A DNA stretch of 64,000 nucleotides from Renibacterium sp. (GTDB lineage: Bacteria > Actinomycetota > Actinomycetes > Actinomycetales > Micrococcaceae), in assembly GCA_017419405.1 (NCBI GenBank), contig JAFOLH010000005.1:62001-126000 (forward strand), read 5' to 3'. Shown here piece by piece: positions 12,711 to 21,734 of the stretch; position 1 is the first letter of the stretch; each line of letters starts with the position of its first letter. Below the pieces are notes generated by a model that saw only the letters and a program-made list of their open reading frames with translations, ran no database searches and had not been told where the DNA came from. Position numbers and translations under genes: made by a program.

Positions 12711-12766
12711 CCTCTCAGGGGCGGGCTGCGGAGCGGCTTTCGTCCAGCAGCGGAGCAGGGGTCAGT

Positions 12767-12796
12767 TTGACTGTCGGGTCCGGGATGGCCTAACGT
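12767..12796 (+). promoter_or_regulatory. Predicted sigma-70-type promoter of rpmH
   Basis: TTGACT (12767-12772) and TAACGT (12791-12796) are separated by 18 bp, a good housekeeping promoter about 110 nt upstream of rpmH. It probably drives rpmH-rnpA-yidD-yidC-jag. Confidence 0.65.
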
Positions 12797-12908
12797 TGTG
12801 AAGTCCTTTGTGTCTGTTTTCAGGCACGCGATATTTCAGCGTCGGCCTGTTACTTCCCCAGTCGCAACAGCCTCGGCGCGCCACAAGATTTTCTTGGAGT
12901 TGACCACC

Positions 12909-13046
12909 GTGAGCAAGCGGACTTTTCAGCCGAATAACCGCCGTCGTGCCAAAAAGCACGGCTTCCGACTGCGCATGCGTACTCGCGCAGGCCGTGCAAT
13001 CCTGGCCGCCCGCCGTACCAAGGGCCGTACCGAGCTTTCCGCTTAG
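12909..13046 (+). CDS. rpmH: 50S ribosomal protein bL34
   Basis: A 45-residue, very basic ribosomal protein starting at GTG: it begins [20 protein letters not shown] and contains [19 protein letters not shown], both invariant family blocks. TTGGAG lies upstream of the start. It is the first gene of the conserved rpmH-rnpA-yidD-yidC-jag-rsmG series facing away from dnaA. Confidence 0.97.
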   Translation: MSKRTFQPNNRRRAKKHGFRLRMRTRAGRAILAARRTKGRTELSA

Positions 13047-13120
13047 ACCTGCTGAGTTTCGGTAGGGATCGCGCAAGGTGTCGGTAGTGATTTCGCTTCG
13101 GCGGGAATTCAGAGCCAGCC

Positions 13121-13522
13121 ATGTTGCCGATCGCTAACCGACTTCGCACGGCGAGCGAGTTTTCCAACACCGTCCGTTCCGGTGCCCGATCTGGGCGCCG
13201 GAACTTGGTGTTATATACACTCGTTGAGCCTGTGGAGCCGACTTCTGGGACAATAGTGCCCAGCAAGGTCGGATTCATCGTCGCCAAAACAGTGGGAACT
13301 GCTGTTACCCGCAATCGCGTCAGACGCAGATTGCGGGCCATGGCCGCTCCTACTGTTTTGCAGTACCCAAAAGGCTTGAGCATTGTCGTCCGGGCGTTGC
13401 CGCCGGCTGCCGGCTCCAGCTGGCAGGAGCTGCACGACGATTACGCCTCGGCATTCCGGGCGTCCTTTGCCAAGATTCCAAGCCCGGCACGGTCCGCAGT
13501 CGAACAAGGAGCGAATGAGTGA
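13121..13522 (+). CDS. rnpA: Ribonuclease P protein component
   Basis: A 133-residue basic protein that binds RNase P RNA and helps 5' processing of tRNAs. It has the signature [18 protein letters not shown] (about 58-75), preceded by [10 protein letters not shown]. Its stop codon overlaps the yidD GTG start by 4 nt, indicating coupled translation. Confidence 0.95.
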   Translation: MLPIANRLRTASEFSNTVRSGARSGRRNLVLYTLVEPVEPTSGTIVPSKVGFIVAKTVGTAVTRNRVRRRLRAMAAPTVLQYPKGLSIVVRALPPAAGSSWQELHDDYASAFRASFAKIPSPARSAVEQGANE

Positions 13523-13905
13523 AGGTGGTCAGGAGCGTTTTCCGCTTCGTTTGGCGCTTGCCGCGCACCGTGCTCATTGCTGTCCTGACTGGATACCGCG
13601 CGGTGATATCACCGCTCTACGGCCAAGTTTGCCGCTATTTTCCGAGTTGCTCCGGTTACGCGCTGGAAGCGATCACCGTGCACGGGGCCGTCAAGGGAAG
13701 CTATCTGGCCGCCCGGCGGCTGATTCGCTGCCACCCCTGGGCAGCTGGCGGAATCGATCATGTGCCGGCGCACGACCACCGAGATTTTGCCCGGTTGCCG
13801 AGGGAATCCACTCCTCGGATCGTGATGTTGAATCACCCGGAACGCTACCTGAACAATGAGCTTGACCGCACCGAGTCCCTTGGTTCATCGAACCGGGCTG
13901 CCTGA
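13519..13905 (+). CDS. yidD: Membrane protein insertion efficiency factor YidD
   Basis: A 128-residue protein with the YidD core [27 protein letters not shown] and [17 protein letters not shown]; an amphipathic N-terminal helix should hold it at the inner face of the membrane, where the family assists YidC-dependent insertion. About 45 residues after the core form a non-conserved polar tail. It starts at a GTG overlapping the rnpA stop; yidC follows 23 nt later. Confidence 0.95.
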   Translation: MKVVRSVFRFVWRLPRTVLIAVLTGYRAVISPLYGQVCRYFPSCSGYALEAITVHGAVKGSYLAARRLIRCHPWAAGGIDHVPAHDHRDFARLPRESTPRIVMLNHPERYLNNELDRTESLGSSNRAA

Positions 13906-13928
13906 TGCTTCACGAGGGGAAAAAGTAA

Positions 13929-14888
13929 GTGCCTGATATCTTCGGAACAATTCTGTTCCCATTCAAGTGGCTGGTTTCGGCCATTATGGTCGGCTTCCAT
14001 GAGGGGCTGACGTTTTTGGGCCTGCCCGGGGAAAGCGGCTGGACCTGGACGCTGTCCATCATCGGCTTGGTGCTGGTGATCCGGGCCGCGCTGATCCCGG
14101 TGTTCGTGAAGCAGATCAAGGCGCAGCGCGGCATGCAGGCTTTGCAGCCGGAAATGAAGAAGCTGCAAACCAAGTACAAAGGCAAAACCGATCAGCTTTC
14201 CCGCCAGGCGATGGCGCAGGAGCAGATGGCGCTGTACAAATCGCACGGCACCAATCCGTTCAGTGCGTGTTTGCCGATCCTGATCCAGATGCCGTTCTTC
14301 TTCTCGCTGTTCCAGGTGCTCTCCGGAGTGGCTCAGGCGAATCAGGACGGCAAGGGAATCGGACTGCTGAGCGCGGCGCAGGTCAAGCAGTTCGACGAGT
14401 CGGATATTTTCGGTGCTCCGCTGTCGAAGGCCTTCCTGCCGCAGGTTCAGGGTGGCGATCCGAACGTTTCGGTGATCGTCCTTTCGATCATCATGATTCT
14501 GGCCATGATCGCCTCCCAGTTCATCACGCAGAAGCAGATCATGGCGAAGAACATGTCCGAGGACGCCATGGCTTCGCCGTTCATGCGGCAGCAGAAGATG
14601 ATGCTCTACATTTTGCCGTTGGTCTTCGGCATCGGCGGCATCAACTTCCCGATCGGCGTCTTGATCTACTGGACCACGACCAACTTGTGGACCATGGGCC
14701 AGCAGTTCTTCGTGATCCGCAGGATGCCGACGCCCGGATCGCCTGCGTACAAGGAATACATGCAGCGCCGCGTCGCCAAAGGATTGCCGCTGATCGGCTC
14801 GAAGAAGGCCGAACCCGAGGTCGAAGAAGTCATTGAGCCCAAGGGCCAGCGAAGCCAGCCACAACGTAAGAACCGAAGGAAAAAGTAA
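13929..14888 (+). CDS. yidC: Membrane protein insertase YidC (Oxa1 family)
   Basis: A 319-residue insertase of the Gram-positive type (no large periplasmic domain). It has helices at the N-terminus (LFPFKWLVSAIMVGFHEGL), a second helix followed by the cytoplasmic hairpin KQIKAQRGMQALQPEMKKLQTKYKGK, and later helices including FSACLPILIQMPFFFSLFQVL and LPLVFGIGGINFPIGVLIYW. The C-terminus is basic (QRKNRRKK), fitting ribosome contact. The start is GTG 13929; the next gene's ATG follows its stop directly. Confidence 0.96.
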   Translation: MPDIFGTILFPFKWLVSAIMVGFHEGLTFLGLPGESGWTWTLSIIGLVLVIRAALIPVFVKQIKAQRGMQALQPEMKKLQTKYKGKTDQLSRQAMAQEQMALYKSHGTNPFSACLPILIQMPFFFSLFQVLSGVAQANQDGKGIGLLSAAQVKQFDESDIFGAPLSKAFLPQVQGGDPNVSVIVLSIIMILAMIASQFITQKQIMAKNMSEDAMASPFMRQQKMMLYILPLVFGIGGINFPIGVLIYWTTTNLWTMGQQFFVIRRMPTPGSPAYKEYMQRRVAKGLPLIGSKKAEPEVEEVIEPKGQRSQPQRKNRRKK

Positions 14889-15458
14889 ATGACTGCCGAA
14901 TCCCCCGCTGTTGAAGAGTTGGATGACGAGCGCAACTCCGAGGTCGTCGATGAGAATGCCGAGCCGGCCGATGCGGAAGCGTCGACGCCGAGCCGGCTCG
15001 AAGAAGAAGGCGATGTAGCCGCAGATTACCTGGAAGAACTCCTGGACATCGCGGACATCGACGGCGACATCGACATCGAGGTGCGCAACGGACGGACGTA
15101 CATTTCGATCGTCACCGATGACCAGAGCGAAGCGCTGTCCAATCTGGTTGGCCGGGAAGGCCAAGTCCTGGAGGCACTCCAGGAGCTGACCAGGTTGAAC
15201 GTGCTTTCGGCCACCGGCCACCGGTCCCGTTTGGTTCTGGACATCACCGGGTACCGGGAGGACCGGGCGGGCGTCTTGCAGCAGATCGCCCAGGACGCGG
15301 TGCAGAAGGTGAAGGACACCGGTGAGGCTGTGGCCTTGAAGCCGATGGGTGCCTATGAGCGCAAGATCGTCCACGATGCGGTGGCGGATCTGGGTTTTGT
15401 GAGCGAATCCGAAGGCGAAGGCACGGCCCGGCATATCGTGGTCACCGCCGCGGATTGA
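14889..15458 (+). CDS. jag: Jag/KhpB-type RNA-binding protein (KH + R3H)
   Basis: A 189-residue protein. Residues about 1-45 are acidic and disordered; a KH domain spans about 60-130 (LVGREGQVLEALQELTRLNVL, with GREG replacing the usual GXXG), and an R3H domain follows (MGAYERKIVHDAVADLGFVSESEGEGTARHIVV). KhpB-family proteins bind RNA and influence cell elongation and division in Gram-positives. It starts immediately after the yidC stop, so the two are co-translated. Confidence 0.93.
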   Translation: MTAESPAVEELDDERNSEVVDENAEPADAEASTPSRLEEEGDVAADYLEELLDIADIDGDIDIEVRNGRTYISIVTDDQSEALSNLVGREGQVLEALQELTRLNVLSATGHRSRLVLDITGYREDRAGVLQQIAQDAVQKVKDTGEAVALKPMGAYERKIVHDAVADLGFVSESEGEGTARHIVVTAAD

Positions 15459-15499
15459 TCCGAATCGGTCGCTGATGACTTGGAAGGAGCTGATTCGCT

Positions 15500-16177
15500 G
15501 TGCCTGATACGCCAATTCCTGAGCTGAGCGTGCCGGAGCTGAGTGGGACGATCGCTACGGCGGCGAAGCAGGTCTTCGGAGATCGACTGCCGTTGGCCGA
15601 GCGCTATGTTGCGCATCTCGCCGGTTCCGGAATCGAACGGGGTCTGATCGGCCCACGGGAGGTTCCCCGGTTGTGGGATCGTCACGTGCTCAATTGTGCA
15701 GTGGTTGCCGAGTTGATGGCTGAAGGCGCCGCGGTGGCCGACGTCGGAAGTGGTGCCGGCCTGCCCGGACTCTGCTTGGCATTGGCCCGGCCGGATTTGC
15801 GGCTGACTTTGATCGAACCCCTGGAACGCCGGGTCATTTGGCTTGCCGAGATCGTTGCGGACCTCGGCCTTTCCGATCAGGTGACGATTCTTCGGATGCG
15901 TGCGGAACAGGCTGTGGACAGCGTCGAATGCGATGTGGTGACCGCGCGGGCGGTTTCCGCGCTGGACAAGCTGGCTGGATTGACTATTCCGTTGCTGCAT
16001 GGCAGCGGCGAGGTTTTGGCGATCAAGGGCCGCAGCGCCGAGGCGGAGATCGACAAGGCAGCCAAAGCGATCCGAAAATTGGGTGGTGTGGATACCAGCG
16101 TTCTGGTGGTCGGCGCCGAGGTTCTGGAAGAACCCACGACCGTGGTGCGGATTCGGGTTGGCGCTGCTGGACGATAG
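15500..16177 (+). CDS. rsmG: 16S rRNA (guanine527-N7)-methyltransferase
   Basis: A 225-residue SAM-dependent methyltransferase (GidB). The SAM site is VADVGSGAGLPGLCLALARPDLRLTLIEP (about 74-103); RMRAEQAVDSVECDVVTARAVSALDKL and LAIKGRSAEAEI follow. It modifies G527 of 16S rRNA near the streptomycin site. Start GTG with AAGGAG upstream. Its position before parA is the common actinobacterial arrangement. Confidence 0.95.
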   Translation: MPDTPIPELSVPELSGTIATAAKQVFGDRLPLAERYVAHLAGSGIERGLIGPREVPRLWDRHVLNCAVVAELMAEGAAVADVGSGAGLPGLCLALARPDLRLTLIEPLERRVIWLAEIVADLGLSDQVTILRMRAEQAVDSVECDVVTARAVSALDKLAGLTIPLLHGSGEVLAIKGRSAEAEIDKAAKAIRKLGGVDTSVLVVGAEVLEEPTTVVRIRVGAAGR

Positions 16178-16231
16178 GCTAGTCCCAAGACAACCGTGGT
16201 CATAGGGCCGCGAATGGAAAGTAGGTAGCCG

Positions 16232-17275
16232 GTGAGCAATCTGGATGGATCCAATCAAAGGATTCCCCCATTTGGAGCACTTGGTTCTGCCCAATTGTCG
16301 AATAGTCAACCAAAATCAGTTTCAAAGAAGCAAAATTCGACTGATTCACGTGAAACCAAGTCCGCACGCAGTGTGATCGACGAAGTAGATGACGAGAGTC
16401 CGATCGGGCGCGAGTTGGCAAATGAGACCCGTCGGCGTGAGAAGTTGGTCGGTCGGAAGCTGCCCAAGCCGGACAAGACCAGGGTGCTTACTGTCGCCAA
16501 CCAGAAGGGTGGCGTCGGCAAGACCACGACGACGGTGAACATCGCGGCTGGATTGGCGGCCGCGGGTCTGCAGGTATTGGTCATTGACATCGACCCGCAG
16601 GGTAATGCGTCGACCGCTTTGGGCATTGACCATCGGGCTGAGGTCGCCAGTATCTATGATGTCTTGATTGACGATGTTCCGCTGGATGAAGTGGTGGCAC
16701 CGTGTCCGGACTTGGACAATTTGATTTGCGCGCCGGCCACCATCCATTTGGCCGGCGCGGAGATCGAACTGGTCTCTTTGGTCGCCCGGGAGCAGCGGCT
16801 GCGGCGTGCCCTGGAAGCGTATGCCGAGCATCGGAAGCAAGCCGGGCTGCCCCGACTGGACTACGTGTTGATCGACTGCCCGCCGAGCTTGGGACTGTTG
16901 ACCGTGAATGCGTTCTGTGCTGCATTCGAGGTTCTGATTCCGATTCAGTGTGAGTACTACGCATTGGAAGGCCTGAGTCAGTTGCTGAAGAATATTGGCA
17001 TGATTCAGAAGCATCTGAACGCGGAGTTGGAAGTTTCCACGATCTTGCTCACCATGTATGACGGACGAACGAATCTTGCTTCGCAAGTCGCGGCGGATGT
17101 CCGATCGCACTTCCCGGAAAAGGTCTTGACCGCGGTCATCCCGCGATCGGTTCGTATTTCGGAAGCGCCTAGTTACCAGCAGACCGTTTTGACCTACGAT
17201 CCGTCATCGTCTGGTGCGTTGAGCTATCTTGAGGCGGCGGCGGAACTGGCTGAGCGTGGTGTGAATCGCGGTTAG
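16232..17275 (+). CDS. parA: Chromosome-partitioning ATPase ParA
   Basis: A 347-residue ParA/Soj. About 85 residues of polar, probably disordered N-terminus precede the deviant Walker A KGGVGKTTTTVNIAAG; DIDPQGNASTALGI and YVLIDCPPSLGLLTVNAF follow. ParA binds DNA nonspecifically when ATP-bound and moves ParB-parS complexes. Start GTG with GGAAAG upstream. A parS-like 16-mer lies inside the N-terminal coding sequence. parB follows 64 bp downstream. Confidence 0.95.
   Translation: MSNLDGSNQRIPPFGALGSAQLSNSQPKSVSKKQNSTDSRETKSARSVIDEVDDESPIGRELANETRRREKLVGRKLPKPDKTRVLTVANQKGGVGKTTTTVNIAAGLAAAGLQVLVIDIDPQGNASTALGIDHRAEVASIYDVLIDDVPLDEVVAPCPDLDNLICAPATIHLAGAEIELVSLVAREQRLRRALEAYAEHRKQAGLPRLDYVLIDCPPSLGLLTVNAFCAAFEVLIPIQCEYYALEGLSQLLKNIGMIQKHLNAELEVSTILLTMYDGRTNLASQVAADVRSHFPEKVLTAVIPRSVRISEAPSYQQTVLTYDPSSSGALSYLEAAAELAERGVNRG
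16342..16357. promoter_or_regulatory. parS-like site inside parA
   Basis: TGATTCACGTGAAACC matches the parS consensus TGTTTCACGTGAAACA at 14 of 16 positions, within the parA reading frame. A weaker ParB site is likely. Confidence 0.6.
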
Positions 17276-17339
17276 AGTCGGTAGGATTGATGCAATACGT
17301 TCGGTAGCACCTTAGGGTTATCCAGATTGGCATTGCACA

Positions 17340-18362
17340 GTGACTGACAAACAACGCAGAGGCTTAGGCCGCGGCTTGGGCGCTTTGATTCCGTCGGCTC
17401 CAGAGGCGGACGAGAGTTCCGAGACTGAACAGGCGGCGCCGGCCAGCCGGCCAGTCGATCTGTTTTTTCCTGAGTCGAAGGAAAAGAAGAGCCGTTCCCG
17501 GCCGGTTTCACGTGAAACATCCGCCGCCCAAGATCTGGTTGATGTGCCAGGAGCTCGGTTTGCACAGATCAAACTAGATGACATCCATCCAAATCGCAAG
17601 CAACCGCGGTCCGTCTTCGATGAAGACGATATGGCGGAACTGGTGCACTCGGTCCGGGAAATCGGTGTGCTGCAACCCATTGTGGTGCGAAAGTCATCTG
17701 AAAAGGGTGGTCCGAGCTACGAGCTAGTCATGGGCGAGCGCCGCTGGCGGGCCAGCCAGCTGGCGGAAACTGGTACCGTCCCGGCGATTATCCGGGATAC
17801 CGCCGATGACGATTTGCTTCGTGATGCACTTTTGGAGAACCTGCACCGAAGCCAATTGAATCCGTTGGAAGAAGCAGCCGCCTACCAACAGTTGTTGGAG
17901 GACTTCGGCACTACCCATGAAGAGCTTGCGGATCGAATCGGGCGCTCGCGCCCGCAGGTCTCCAATACCCTGCGGCTATTGAAGCTTCCGCCTTTGGTGC
18001 AACGACGGGTTGCTGCCGGGGTATTGTCGGCCGGTCATGCTCGGGCCCTGCTGTCGCTTCCGGATTCCGAAGCCATTGAGCGGCTGGCGCAACGGATTGT
18101 CACTGAGGGGCTTTCGGTTCGTGCGACGGAGGAGGCGGTGGCGTTATACCAGGAGCCATCGAGCGCTCGTCGGGCAGCTGCTGAACGGAACAGTGCCCGG
18201 CATGAACGGCTGGATTTCTTGGCCAGTTCGCTGGCGGATCGACTCGATACCAGCGTCAAGATCACGCTTGGTGCGAAAAAGGGCAAGGTCAGTATTGAGT
18301 TCGCCTCGGTCGAAGACTTGAATCGAATCATGACGGTATTGGACCCTGACAACCGCGGTTGA
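17340..18362 (+). CDS. parB: Chromosome-partitioning protein ParB
   Basis: A 340-residue ParB CTPase/DNA-binding protein. The N-terminus has RRGLGRGLGALIPS (the ParA-stimulating region). The CTP-binding core includes IHPNRKQPRSVFDEDDMAELVHSVREIGVLQPIVVR and MGERRWRASQLA; the helix-turn-helix region is HEELADRIGRSRPQVSNTLRLLKLPPLVQ; a C-terminal dimerisation domain ends the protein. It starts at GTG 17340. A 15/16 parS lies within the gene and a perfect parS 26 bp after it. Confidence 0.96.
   Translation: MTDKQRRGLGRGLGALIPSAPEADESSETEQAAPASRPVDLFFPESKEKKSRSRPVSRETSAAQDLVDVPGARFAQIKLDDIHPNRKQPRSVFDEDDMAELVHSVREIGVLQPIVVRKSSEKGGPSYELVMGERRWRASQLAETGTVPAIIRDTADDDLLRDALLENLHRSQLNPLEEAAAYQQLLEDFGTTHEELADRIGRSRPQVSNTLRLLKLPPLVQRRVAAGVLSAGHARALLSLPDSEAIERLAQRIVTEGLSVRATEEAVALYQEPSSARRAAAERNSARHERLDFLASSLADRLDTSVKITLGAKKGKVSIEFASVEDLNRIMTVLDPDNRG
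17504..17519. promoter_or_regulatory. parS: parS centromere site inside parB
   Basis: GGTTTCACGTGAAACA matches the parS consensus at 15 of 16 positions. It lies in the linker region of the parB reading frame. Confidence 0.85.
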
Positions 18363-18377
18363 TGCTGATCCGACGGA

Positions 18378-18413
18378 AAAGGGTGGTGTTTCACGTGAAA
18401 CACCACCCTTTTT
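18378..18413 (+). terminator. parS: parB terminator palindrome containing a perfect parS
   Basis: A 36-bp perfect palindrome starts 15 nt after the parB stop; its centre, 18388-18403, is a perfect parS (TGTTTCACGTGAAACA). The palindrome is flanked by A and T runs, so its transcript would fold as a terminator hairpin with a U tract. The same DNA probably nucleates ParB and ends transcription. Confidence 0.85.
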
Positions 18414-18790
18414 GTTGCTCCGAACCTCCGATTCCTTGTTGCCGCCTTTCCTTGCTACAGACGCGGGATGCCTCGAGAAGTGCCACTGCCGACGCCCAGC
18501 TGGCTGGTGTCGCCGCGGGCTGCGACCAGCTTTTGATATGACTGGTCAGTACTGGTTTCGAAATGGTGCGGCAAGCGGAAAGGAAGCTGGAATCCAGTAT
18601 CGATAGCGGCGTTCAGATTGCGCCGGAATTCATTGATGTCCGCGATTTGAAGGTCCGCAATGTCCGCGAGTGCGCCAAGGCGTCTGCGGCACCGACTGTT
18701 GGGAGGTTTGACTGCTGCGAAGCTTGGATTGCCGAGCATCGGCCACGGTGCCTCACCCTGAGTCTGTGCTTGTTCGGGCTTAGACAAAAC
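18414..18790. other. Intergenic stretch with no supported gene
   Basis: This 377-bp stretch lies between the parB and trxA terminators. Short frames exist on both strands (for example 18455-18787 minus, starting at a TTG with no ribosome site directly after the trxA terminator), but none shows a recognisable motif or good initiation signal. It may be gene-free or hold a degraded remnant. Confidence 0.5.
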
Positions 18791-18824
18791 GAAAGGCCCT
18801 GTTTCACGTGAAACAGGGCCTTTC
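18791..18824 (-). terminator. parS: trxA terminator palindrome containing a perfect parS
   Basis: A 34-bp perfect palindrome 13 nt beyond the trxA stop; the central 16 bp (18800-18815) are a perfect parS. Read on the minus strand it is followed by CGTTTTG, a U-rich end typical of an intrinsic terminator. This is the second site in the window where a centromere and a terminator share the same palindrome. Confidence 0.85.
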
Positions 18825-18837
18825 CGATGCTCCTCGA

Positions 18838-19164
18838 CTATTTGAGGTAGTCAGCAAACTCTTTTTCAAAGAACTGCTTCGGTTTGGCGCCGATGACGGT
18901 GTTCTTAACTTCCCCACCGGAAAACAAATACACCGCGGGAATCGAGGTAATTCCGAGCTCAGCGGCGATCCGCGGATTTTCGTCTACGTCGACTTTGACC
19001 ACCTCGATCTTATCGGCATATTCAACCGAGATCTCGTCGAGAATCGGTCCCAGTTTTCGGCACGGCCCGCACCATTCTGCCCAGAAATCTACGATTACCG
19101 GTTTATCCGAGCCCAAAACCTCAGTTTGGAAAGTACTATCGGTGACAGCCTTTGCATTGCTCAT
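18838..19164 (-). CDS. trxA: Thioredoxin
   Basis: A 108-residue classical thioredoxin with the active site [13 protein letters not shown] (about 29-41), the cis-proline segment [15 protein letters not shown] and a typical C-terminus. It reduces protein disulfides and is recycled by the thioredoxin reductase encoded 28 bp upstream on the same strand. AAAGGAT precedes the ATG. Confidence 0.97.
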   Translation of the reverse strand: MSNAKAVTDSTFQTEVLGSDKPVIVDFWAEWCGPCRKLGPILDEISVEYADKIEVVKVDVDENPRIAAELGITSIPAVYLFSGGEVKNTVIGAKPKQFFEKEFADYLK

Positions 19165-19192
19165 AGGGTTAGATCCTTTCTTGGCGGGTAAG

Positions 19193-20146
19193 TCAGCTGG
19201 TCAGGCTGGCCAGGTAGTGTTCGACGTCCAGAGCGGCCACGCATCCCGAGCCTGCGGCAGTCACCGCTTGACGGTAGGTTGGGTCAACCACATCGCCGGC
19301 GGCAAAAACTCCCGGAAGCGAGGTTTTCGAACTCCGGCCGGAAACCGCGATGGTACCCTCGGAGGTCAGATCCAAAACTCCACGAATCAAGTCAACCCGA
19401 GGATCGTTGCCTATGGCAACGAATACTCCGGTCACCGGGAGTTCGCTCTTTTCGCCGGTCACCAAGTTGTTCAACTTGATTCCGGTGACTTTGCTTTCGC
19501 CATCGATCCCGTAGACCTCGGTGTTCCAGACGAAAGTGATCTTTTCGTTCTTGAACGCCCGATCCTGCATGATCTTCGAAGCGCGGAGCGAATCCCGGCG
19601 GTGCACCACGGTCACGGACTTGGCGAACTTGGTCAAGAAGGTGGCCTCCTCCATCGCGGAATCGCCACCGCCGACCACGACGATGTCCTGGTCCTTGAAA
19701 AAGAAACCATCACAAGTTGCGCACCAGCTCACGCCGCGCCCGGAAAGCCGCTTCTCGTCGTCCAAGCCGAGCTCCCGGTAAGCGGATCCGGTCGAGACGA
19801 TCACGGTCCGGGCCGAGTAACTCTGTCCGGACCCGGTCACCACGGTTTTGATCTCGCCGTCGAGCGAGACTTCGGTGACGTCGTCGAACTCGATCTGAGT
19901 GCCGAAACGTTCGGCCTGCTGTTGCAGATTCTCCATCAGATCCGGGCCCATGACGCCTTCCGGGAAGCCGGGGAAGTTCTCCACTTCGGTGGTGTTCATC
20001 AACTCACCGCCGGCAGTGACCGAACCGGCGATCATCAAGGGTTTCAGATCGGCGCGCGCGGTATAGATCGCTGCGGTGTAGCCGGCAGGGCCGGAGCCGA
20101 TGATGATGACATCGCGGACGTCGTTTTGACTGGTTTCAGTGCTCAC
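19193..20146 (-). CDS. trxB: Thioredoxin reductase (NADPH)
   Basis: A 317-residue flavoprotein. The FAD motif [18 protein letters not shown] is at the N-terminus, the redox-active pair is in [11 protein letters not shown], the NADPH motif is [12 protein letters not shown], and [15 protein letters not shown] completes the FAD site. GTG 20146 is chosen because AAGGAG lies 10 nt upstream; the in-frame extension to 20212 has no family features. It forms an operon with trxA. Confidence 0.96.
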   Translation of the reverse strand: MSTETSQNDVRDVIIIGSGPAGYTAAIYTARADLKPLMIAGSVTAGGELMNTTEVENFPGFPEGVMGPDLMENLQQQAERFGTQIEFDDVTEVSLDGEIKTVVTGSGQSYSARTVIVSTGSAYRELGLDDEKRLSGRGVSWCATCDGFFFKDQDIVVVGGGDSAMEEATFLTKFAKSVTVVHRRDSLRASKIMQDRAFKNEKITFVWNTEVYGIDGESKVTGIKLNNLVTGEKSELPVTGVFVAIGNDPRVDLIRGVLDLTSEGTIAVSGRSSKTSLPGVFAAGDVVDPTYRQAVTAAGSGCVAALDVEHYLASLTS

Positions 20147-20263
20147 GGACTGAGAGCTCCTTGGTGTGATCGCCCGCGGGGGTCGCGGGTCGGAAACGGA
20201 ATGCATCTGCACAACGGTTTGGCGGTGCAGCTTATTCCGGACGGGTGACGGACACCTATCAGG

Positions 20264-21646
20264 TTACTTGATCGTGATCTCGCCGATTTTCAACCCGAAG
20301 GGGTAGAACTTGGGGGCTTGGACCCGGGGCAACTTGGTGAAGTTGATGATCACATAGCTGGCCTTGGTGCCGGGCGGCGCTGCGATGGTGGTATCCGGCC
20401 CGTTGAAGCTCCCGGTGCCGATCGACTTGGCGCCGTCCAGCCCGGCCTTGTTATTGACCAGCAGTTCGAAACTGCCGCCAGTGGTGCCGCTTTGCGCAAT
20501 CGCAACCGAGGAGATGTCGGATTTTGCCTGCAACTGGATGACCAGCGCCAGACTGGTCGCTTGGGCCGCGAAGGTGTCGTCGGAGAATTCCAAGGTCTGC
20601 CACAGCGTAGCCGGGTTGCCGTCGGTGAGGAAGTTCAGCCGGCCTTCCGGGAAGTTCGCCGCATTCACCACGCCGGGCACCGATTGGGTCACCCCGGCGA
20701 TCACCGGGGCCACCGGCGCTTCGGTGGGCGATTGGCTGCTGTCCGAGTTGCCGCTGGACGACGTTTGGCCAGTGTTCGAGCTGTTGGCGGCCGGAGCGTT
20801 GTTGCCGAACCACTGACCCATCAGCTGCGTTCCGGCGAAGACGACTGCGACCACGAGGATCACCACCAGCACGCCGCCGATCAGCCAGCGGCCGCTCCGC
20901 GGCGCATTGTCGGCGTCGTCGTCGTACTCGGCCTCATCCGGCAGCGGAACCGAGGCGATCGCCGAAGAGGGGAAGGTGCTGGGCTTGCGTTGTCCGGCAG
21001 CCGAACCCGGGGCCGCTGCCGCCGGGATTTGGCTCCCCGCTGCTGCCGCCGGTTTTTCGTTGATGAAACCGTAGTCTTCATCGGACCACAGCGAAACTTT
21101 CGGCTTCTCCTCCTCGACCGGGGCCGCCGGGACGCTGGGCTGCCCGGTGGTCGGCGGCAATTCGGTGGACCGGGGCGCGACGGCCGGTGGCGGCGGGACG
21201 GCAGCGGGGGCCGCCGGCAGGATCACCGGGCTGCCGTCGTCGTCATAGACATATGCGGCTTGCTCCGGTTGTTCCGCACGGAGCGTGCCGAAGAGTTCTT
21301 CGCCCAGGGTGTCCGTGAACTGCGGTTCCACGTAGGGTTCGGTCGGCACCAGGAGATCCAGCAGGTCGGCGGCGTTGCTCTTGCTGGCGATCAGATACGC
21401 GGTGCCTTCGCCCAAGCCCAAATCGAGGATCTGGAAGGCCGCCGTCCGGTCCCCGGTCGCGACTTCGCGGGCCCCCTGGGCCAGACCGTCGCCATTGCCG
21501 GGTCCGGCCACCACGATGCTCACCGGGCGGGAGAGGACTTGATCCAGGCCGTCGAGGACCTGATCGCCTTCCGCAGAATCCAAAACGTGCGCGGTGACTT
21601 TGTACCGTCCGCCGAGGACGGTACCGATTTCCATGGACTGCGACAA
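20264..21646 (-). CDS. Membrane protein with degenerate kinase-like N-domain (partner of MurJ)
   Basis: A 460-residue protein beginning at TTG 21646, with GAGGAGG 5 nt upstream. Residues 1-105 resemble a protein-kinase N-lobe (IGTVLGGRYKVTAHVLDS, RPVSIVVAGP, GTAYLIASKS), but the VAIK-type lysine and any HRD/DFG motifs are missing, so it should not be catalytic. A Pro-rich linker leads to one membrane helix (about 250-272), then a Ser/Asn-rich stretch and an outer beta-rich discoidin-like domain (about 315-460; LTDGNPATLWQT). In mycobacteria these parts are fused to the C-terminus of MurJ/MviN; here they form a separate gene 88 bp downstream of murJ. A role in recruiting regulators to the lipid II flippase is inferred from that parallel. 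Confidence 0.75.
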   Translation of the reverse strand: MSQSMEIGTVLGGRYKVTAHVLDSAEGDQVLDGLDQVLSRPVSIVVAGPGNGDGLAQGAREVATGDRTAAFQILDLGLGEGTAYLIASKSNAADLLDLLVPTEPYVEPQFTDTLGEELFGTLRAEQPEQAAYVYDDDGSPVILPAAPAAVPPPPAVAPRSTELPPTTGQPSVPAAPVEEEKPKVSLWSDEDYGFINEKPAAAAGSQIPAAAAPGSAAGQRKPSTFPSSAIASVPLPDEAEYDDDADNAPRSGRWLIGGVLVVILVVAVVFAGTQLMGQWFGNNAPAANSSNTGQTSSSGNSDSSQSPTEAPVAPVIAGVTQSVPGVVNAANFPEGRLNFLTDGNPATLWQTLEFSDDTFAAQATSLALVIQLQAKSDISSVAIAQSGTTGGSFELLVNNKAGLDGAKSIGTGSFNGPDTTIAAPPGTKASYVIINFTKLPRVQAPKFYPFGLKIGEITIK

Positions 21647-21734
21647 CGTTTCCTCCTCAGCTGGTCGGTTGGTACGCCAGCCAGCTCCGGTTGCAACTCT
21701 GAGTTCCGATCCTATCCGATGCGCGCCCGCCGGA

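Noticed and set aside
18455-18787. 110-codon frame between parB and trxA as a gene or pseudogene
   Set aside because: It starts at TTG directly after the trxA terminator without a ribosome site, and has no recognisable motif.
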